Positions 16,110 to 19,311 of a DNA stretch of 19,311 bases are shown one piece after another (within the stretch, counting starts at the first letter, position 1; each line of letters begins with the position of its first letter). The translations under genes were made by a program, and so were the position numbers. The stretch is from positions 1 through 19,311 of the forward strand of contig JAJZYV010000008.1 of NCBI GenBank assembly GCA_021797955.1, read 5' to 3'. Source of the DNA: Thermoplasmata archaeon. Its GTDB lineage: Archaea; Thermoplasmatota; Thermoplasmata; Thermoplasmatales; Thermoplasmataceae. The notes beneath the pieces were generated by a model that made no database searches, had not been told where the DNA came from, and saw only the letters and a program-made list of their open reading frames with translations.

Positions 16110-16121
16110 ATAATTTATTAA
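16110..16121 (+). promoter_or_regulatory. TATA-like box for pyrE
   Basis: ATAATTTATTAA is centred about 28 nt before ATG 16144 and there is no ribosome binding site, which suits a leaderless transcript. Confidence 0.4.
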
Positions 16122-16143
16122 CAGGCATAAAATAAAGCTTGAA

Positions 16144-16641
16144 ATGTTGGAACAAATGCTTATGGAAGAAAAGGCAGTAAAGAAGGGAGAATTTACACTC
16201 ACTTCAGGAAAGAAATCAGAATACTACGCGGACATTAAGGATGCGTGCTCAAGGCCCGAAATTCTAGGAGAGATAGTAAATGAATTGAAGCAATCAATAG
16301 AACCTAAGGTAGTTGGAGGTGTAGAGCTAGGTGCTGTACCAATAGTTGTTAGCCTGGCATTTGATCTTAAAATACCATATATAATCGTAAGAAAGGAATC
16401 AACGCACGGAATGAAGAAATTGCTTATAGGGCATCCTGAATCGAAACCAGAGGTAACCTTAATTGAAGATGTAGTTACCACGGGTGGATCACTCTTAAAA
16501 GCTGTAAAACTGTTAAGGGAAAATGGTTGTACGGTTAAGGAAGCAATAACTGTCATAGACAGAGAGGAGGGAGGAAGTGAACTTCTTGCGCATAATGGTG
16601 TAACGCTTAGGTCTTTGTTAAAAATAAAGGATCTTTTTTAA
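16144..16641 (+). CDS. pyrE: Orotate phosphoribosyltransferase
   Basis: Converts orotate and PRPP to OMP, the step before PyrF. The 165-residue length is usual for short archaeal PyrE. Seen: FTLTSGKKSEYYADIK (17-32), the orotate-contacting N-terminal strand; GGVELGAVPI (58-67); the flexible catalytic loop RKESTHGMKKLLIGH (83-97); and the PRPP-binding motif VTLIEDVVTTGGSLL (104-118). The catalytic loop is unusual: most enzymes have RKE-x-K-x-x-G, and the second Lys is Thr here (Thr87), with two Lys further on. The gene has its own promoter and is convergent with eif6, the two stops being separated by only 2 bp. Confidence 0.93.
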   Translation: MLEQMLMEEKAVKKGEFTLTSGKKSEYYADIKDACSRPEILGEIVNELKQSIEPKVVGGVELGAVPIVVSLAFDLKIPYIIVRKESTHGMKKLLIGHPESKPEVTLIEDVVTTGGSLLKAVKLLRENGCTVKEAITVIDREEGGSELLAHNGVTLRSLLKIKDLF

Positions 16642-16643
16642 GT

Positions 16644-17297
16644 CTATGCGAGGACATCATCTATTGCAGTTAATTCAATAGAGGTCGTATCTTCCCCCAC
16701 TAAAACTCCATGCTTGTTTGCTACAATTCCAGATCCAAGCATGGGACTGCCAAAGTTTGATGTTCCCACCTTAACAGGAACCTTGAAAAGATCTTTCAGA
16801 ATTTCAATTTCGTCATCAGAAGTCTCCGGGTTTACAAGCATTCCTTTGCTGGTTGCTACACTGACAGACCCAACTGTAGCAAATCCACCAATTCTACCTC
16901 TGATCGTTTCAACTCCCAGCACATCGGCAATCTTTTTAACGCTCTTATCTGAAAAATCTTCGTGGACTAGAGCTGCATGATCATTTGTAACAATGTCATT
17001 TCCAACAGCATTTATCTGATCATGCAGGAACAAAACGTTTTTATCTCTCGGGTCAAAATCCAAGTCCTTTTTGCCATAAAGACCACTTATTATGATCCCG
17101 TTAGAATTCATTACCGAAAAAACACCATACATTCCTGACGGATCCATCTTGCTCTTAAGTATATCTGCTTTCAGGTATTCTTCCACATCGCTTATTACGA
17201 TTTCCTCCAGAACTGAGGGAACCAAAACTACATCGTCCCAGGTTCTGATATAGAGACCGACAAAATTATTTTGAAAAATGGATAGTTTCTTGATCAT
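16644..17297 (-). CDS. eif6: Translation initiation factor aIF6
   Basis: Archaeal/eukaryotic anti-association factor: it binds the large ribosomal subunit and keeps it from joining the small one. The 217-residue length is normal. The protein shows the family's five-fold pseudorepeat, with recurrent G..V..N..G and DE(I/V)..L...F.V patterns, for example GIVANKHGVLVGEDTT near the end and ATSKGMLVNPETSDDEIEIL in the fourth repeat. It starts directly after the TAG of rpl31e in the conserved archaeal order rpl39e-rpl31e-eif6, so it is the last gene of the S19e operon here. In many archaea rpl18a/LX and prefoldin alpha follow, but here the next gene is the convergent pyrE. Confidence 0.96.
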   Translation of the reverse strand: MIKKLSIFQNNFVGLYIRTWDDVVLVPSVLEEIVISDVEEYLKADILKSKMDPSGMYGVFSVMNSNGIIISGLYGKKDLDFDPRDKNVLFLHDQINAVGNDIVTNDHAALVHEDFSDKSVKKIADVLGVETIRGRIGGFATVGSVSVATSKGMLVNPETSDDEIEILKDLFKVPVKVGTSNFGSPMLGSGIVANKHGVLVGEDTTSIELTAIDDVLA

Positions 17298-17567
17298 CTA
17301 TGGCATCAAAACTTCTATTTCATCGTTTTGGAGCTTTAAAACTTTGACACTTATACTGGATGGTATGTTAAATCTTCCTCTCTTCCATATTTCTTCATTT
17401 ATTTTACTATCGATCCAAACATTTTTTAATTCAGATTTTGTAAATTTAGCTACTGATTCTTTTACAATTTTTATGGCTGTATCTGCTCGTCTTCTCCTTG
17501 AACTCCTAAACGCCTTTCTCAATGGTATATTCATCAGTATTTCATTTGTCATATCGTCTTCTGCCAT
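17298..17567 (-). CDS. rpl31e: Ribosomal protein L31e
   Basis: Large-subunit ribosomal protein located near the peptide exit tunnel. The 89-residue sequence has the family core: an acidic N-terminus, then MNIPLRKAFRSSRRRRADTAI, KIVKESVAKFTK, and WIDSKINEEIWKRGRFNIPSSI with the conserved IWKRG. ATG 17567 follows a GGTGA ribosome binding site by 6 nt; an ATG at 17572 is out of frame. It sits between rpl39e and eif6. Confidence 0.96.
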   Translation of the reverse strand: MAEDDMTNEILMNIPLRKAFRSSRRRRADTAIKIVKESVAKFTKSELKNVWIDSKINEEIWKRGRFNIPSSISVKVLKLQNDEIEVLMP

Positions 17568-17578
17568 CGCATCTCACC

Positions 17579-17734
17579 TCAAAGTTTTAGATTGTTCCTT
17601 CTCCAATTTCTCTTGTTCGGATTCTGAGATACCTTTCTGTCGGTTTTCAATATAACCCAACCAGGAACCCTTCTATTCTCATTCATCTTCTTCATAAGTC
17701 TTATTTTTCTGCCCGTTTCTTTATTTCTACTCAA
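17579..17734 (-). CDS. rpl39e: Ribosomal protein L39e
   Basis: Small, very basic large-subunit protein lining the exit tunnel. It reads [32 protein letters not shown], then [14 protein letters not shown]: 51 residues, the usual archaeal length, with the hallmark RRVPxWV and NWRR. Two starts are possible. ATG 17740 overlaps the stop of the upstream gene as ATGA but has GAGGAG directly attached with no spacer, and would give MKLSRNK. TTG 17734 has that GAGGAG 6 nt ahead and gives the family-standard MSRNK start, so it is preferred. Confidence 0.93.
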   Translation of the reverse strand: MSRNKETGRKIRLMKKMNENRRVPGWVILKTDRKVSQNPNKRNWRRNNLKL

Positions 17735-17736
17735 TT

Positions 17737-18081
17737 TCATCTCCTCTCTATATGCGTTTCTCTCTTTGTTTCAGTCATTTTTCCCAGTATTTGCTTAATC
17801 TCCTCTTCTGTAATTATTCTATTAATTCTACCCATACTATAGAGCTGTATTAGTTGATTTTCAACGTTTTCAGCTAAGTCTGGTCGTACCAGTCTTACAT
17901 TCGCAAGTCTTTCCCTTGCGGCTATATCCAGTATTTGCCTTAGTATCTGCTGCTTTCGTGCTCTTTCTGCCTCCTGAGCAGCCTTTTGTTGTTCTTCCTC
18001 CGCTCTTTCCTGCCCCTGAGATCTCTGCATTTCCTCCAATCTTTTTCTCCTAATCTCATCAAGCTCTCTGTCGGAGTCCAT
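17737..18081 (-). CDS. PDCD5-family DNA-binding protein
   Basis: A 114-residue homologue of eukaryotic PDCD5 (TFAR19; COG2118), conserved in archaea and usually described as DNA-binding. A highly charged helical N-terminus ([19 protein letters not shown]), a Gln/Glu/Ala-rich helix, then the folded core [40 protein letters not shown] and [13 protein letters not shown], the most conserved part. ATG 18081 lies 4 nt after GGTGA. In archaea it is regularly placed between rps19e and rpl39e, as here, which suggests a link to translation or growth; its exact role is not established. Confidence 0.94.
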   Translation of the reverse strand: MDSDRELDEIRRKRLEEMQRSQGQERAEEEQQKAAQEAERARKQQILRQILDIAARERLANVRLVRPDLAENVENQLIQLYSMGRINRIITEEEIKQILGKMTETKRETHIERR

Positions 18082-18090
18082 ATTTTCACC

Positions 18091-18543
18091 TTAAAGGTAT
18101 TTTTTCAATTCAGGATTTTCTTTGCTCAGTTCTTCCATAACAGATTTCGATGCTTTTTGGAGCATAGAATCACCTTTGGCAGAAACTGAACGTCCCGTTT
18201 CTTTCTTCTCAACCAGTCCCAGAGTTTCTAATTCTTTGAGTACACTTCTTACGATGCTTCTACTTCCAGCAACAGGATGGTACGGTTTTGATCCATTATC
18301 CTTTTTACCACCATATTCTTCGCTAAGCCTTTGAATTCCAATATTGCCTCTGAGATAAACCTTCCTTAAGGTTGAGGCAAGCCTTCTGTAGTACCAGTCT
18401 TCCTGATACCAACTTTTTTCCCTGTGAGATCCTGACTTGAGAAACTCTACCCATTCAGGAACTTCCACCTTCTTGTTTTTACTAAACTCTGTTGTAAGTT
18501 TTTCAATAAGGAGATCAGCAGGAACATCTCTAACATTGACCAT
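18091..18543 (-). CDS. rps19e: Ribosomal protein S19e
   Basis: Small-subunit ribosomal protein, 150 residues. It has the family blocks VRDVPADLLIEKL, VPEWVEFLKSGSHRE, WYQEDWYYRRLASTLRKVYLRG, IGIQRLSEEYGGKK and the LKELETLGLVEK winged-helix part near the end. It is the first gene of the operon and has a TATA-like box about 27 nt before ATG 18543, so the message probably starts at or very near the ATG. The 9 bp after its stop hold the ribosome binding site of the PDCD5-family gene. Confidence 0.96.
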   Translation of the reverse strand: MVNVRDVPADLLIEKLTTEFSKNKKVEVPEWVEFLKSGSHREKSWYQEDWYYRRLASTLRKVYLRGNIGIQRLSEEYGGKKDNGSKPYHPVAGSRSIVRSVLKELETLGLVEKKETGRSVSAKGDSMLQKASKSVMEELSKENPELKKYL

Positions 18544-18565
18544 TAAATATCACTCAGTCCTTGGG

Positions 18566-18575
18566 GATATAAAAA
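18566..18575 (-). promoter_or_regulatory. TATA-like box for the rps19e operon
   Basis: The minus strand reads TTTTTATATC, centred about 27 nt before ATG 18543. No other convincing promoter is seen before rpl39e, rpl31e or eif6, so it probably serves all five genes. Confidence 0.5.
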
Positions 18576-18711
18576 CTGTTAATAACTTTTTCTTCGCAAA
18601 TATAGCAACTCTTAGCATGAAATAATCTTAGTTCAGAATTAACTGTAAGTATTGAACTTCACATTGTGGTACATCGGAAATTACGGTGTTCTTGTACTCG
18701 TTTCGTCTTTT

Positions 18712-19002
18712 TCAGTCATAGAATCCCTTAGGAGGTCTGATTGAATAATGACCGCAATATTTCTTGAATTGTTTTTCTGTTTTAACTATTTGTCCAATCA
18801 CAATTAATACAAATATAATATATACGAATTGAAGTCCATAAGCAACTGTAGAAAAATTATCCTTCAATAAAATCATAAAATTCAATTGAATGTTGATCGT
18901 AAGTAAAATTGAACTGACTATTCTAATTCCAGTGTATCCAAAAATCGATCGATTTGCTTTGAATCTTTCCCACAATCTACTCCAGTAGTACGTATTGATC
19001 AC
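18712..19002 (-). CDS. Small membrane protein of unknown function, tandem copy A
   Basis: A 96-residue protein I do not recognise. It has a basic, Trp-rich N-terminus (TYYWSRLWERFKANRSIFGYTG), two hydrophobic helices (~25-46 and ~54-72), and a conserved polar tail (KTEKQFKKYCGHYSIRPPKGFY) with one Cys. Both ends are nearly identical to copy B, while the helices differ widely. The start is uncertain: the GTG at 19002 is inside a GGGGTGATC run that looks like a ribosome binding site, and the position matching copy B's ATG is ACG here. No homologous function can be proposed; two helices with charged cytoplasmic ends suggest a small membrane-integrated protein. Confidence 0.65.
   Translation of the reverse strand: MINTYYWSRLWERFKANRSIFGYTGIRIVSSILLTINIQLNFMILLKDNFSTVAYGLQFVYIIFVLIVIGQIVKTEKQFKKYCGHYSIRPPKGFYD
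18719..18791. repeat. Direct repeat, 3' block of tandem gene copy A
   Basis: This block matches 19032-19104 at almost every base, with about three substitutions, and encodes the conserved C-terminus of both small membrane proteins. The two blocks are 313 bp apart, the length of the duplicated unit. Confidence 0.9.
18929..18998. repeat. Direct repeat, 5' block of tandem gene copy A
   Basis: This block is highly similar to 19242-19311 and encodes the conserved N-terminus of both small membrane proteins. The roughly 140 bp between the 5' and 3' blocks is much less similar between copies. Confidence 0.85.
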
Positions 19003-19024
19003 CCCATTTCACCATTTATTTCAC

Positions 19025-19306
19025 CTACCTGTAGAATCCTTTAGGAGGTCTGATTGAATAATGACCGCAATATTTCTTGAATTGTTTTTCTGTTTGAACT
19101 ATCTGACCGAGTACAGCTACACACAAAAAAAGATAAATAAACTGAACAATAAATGCATAATTTGGTAGCCTATTTTTCAGCAAGTCTAAAAATAACAATT
19201 GGATACTAAATGAAATGCCAATACCCTGATATATCCTAAGACCAGTGTATCCAAATATCAATCTCTTAGTTTTGAATCTTTCCCACAATCTACTCCAGTA
19301 GTACAT
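19025..19306 (-). CDS. Small membrane protein of unknown function, tandem copy B
   Basis: Paralogue of the adjacent copy A; 93 residues from ATG 19306. It shares YYWSRLWERFKTKRLIFGYTG at the N-terminus and EKQFKKYCGHYSIRPPKGFY at the C-terminus, with two hydrophobic helices between (~20-42 and ~51-70) of different sequence. The frame stays open to the window edge, and upstream codons match copy A's Ile-Asn, so the true start could be a few codons further out. It ends 22 bp before copy A, so they are probably co-transcribed. Function unknown; further copies may lie beyond the window. Confidence 0.65.
   Translation of the reverse strand: MYYWSRLWERFKTKRLIFGYTGLRIYQGIGISFSIQLLFLDLLKNRLPNYAFIVQFIYLFLCVAVLGQIVQTEKQFKKYCGHYSIRPPKGFYR
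19032..19104. repeat. Direct repeat, 3' block of tandem gene copy B
   Basis: Partner of the block at 18719-18791 and nearly identical to it. Confidence 0.9.
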
Positions 19307-19311
19307 ATTGA
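19242..19311. repeat. Direct repeat, 5' block of tandem gene copy B
   Basis: Partner of the block at 18929-18998; it runs to the end of the window and may continue. Confidence 0.85.

Noticed and set aside
1..19311. CRISPR array, tRNA or rRNA genes
   Set aside because: No regularly spaced short repeats, cloverleaf-like conserved T-loop/acceptor patterns or rRNA motifs were seen when reading both strands; a covariance-model search would be needed to exclude divergent RNAs.

Overview
This is an AT-rich chromosomal segment from an archaeon, most likely a member of the Thermoplasmatales or a close relative (Thermoplasma, Ferroplasma, Picrophilus, Cuniculiplasma). The evidence is archaeal-type information genes (S19e, PDCD5 family, L39e, L31e, aIF6), an archaeal coiled-coil protein of the COG1340 type, TATA-like boxes about 25 nt before start codons (leaderless transcripts), and GGTGA-type ribosome binding sites inside operons. 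The genus is inferred from style and gene content, not from a database search.

Layout. Positions 1-4469 (+ strand): the end of an S9-family serine peptidase that begins outside the window, a DUF998-like membrane protein, urocanate hydratase (hutU) without the other histidine-degradation genes, and a sugar-phosphate nucleotidyltransferase with a C-terminal hexapeptide-repeat region. Positions 4466-7786 (- strand): an archaeal coiled-coil protein; then a two-gene unit made of a serine-recombinase-like protein whose catalytic Ser and both key Arg are replaced, followed after 1 nt by pyrF; then ftsZ. Positions 8002-15065 (+ strand): a family-5 (peptide/oligopeptide) ABC import system, with its binding protein under its own leaderless promoter, a 541-bp gene-free gap, then a tightly overlapping dppBCDF-like set ending in a small membrane protein with a bPH_2-like region. 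Positions 15117-16641 (+ strand): a fumarylacetoacetate-hydrolase-family enzyme and pyrE. Positions 16644-18543 (- strand): the conserved archaeal translation operon rps19e - PDCD5 family - rpl39e - rpl31e - eif6. Positions 18712-19311 (- strand): two tandem paralogous small membrane proteins of unknown function; the second may continue past the window edge.

The two most unusual observations are as follows. (1) The ABC substrate-binding protein (8002-10164) appears circularly permuted: after the signal anchor comes the segment that normally forms the C-terminus (with the GW..DWPDP motif), then the normal N-terminal and middle segments, and the protein stops where the missing C-terminal segment should begin. 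(2) An apparently catalytically dead serine recombinase, with a MerR-like N-terminal part, is translationally coupled to pyrF, which suggests a domesticated DNA-binding protein. The pyrimidine genes pyrF and pyrE are both present but lie in separate units.
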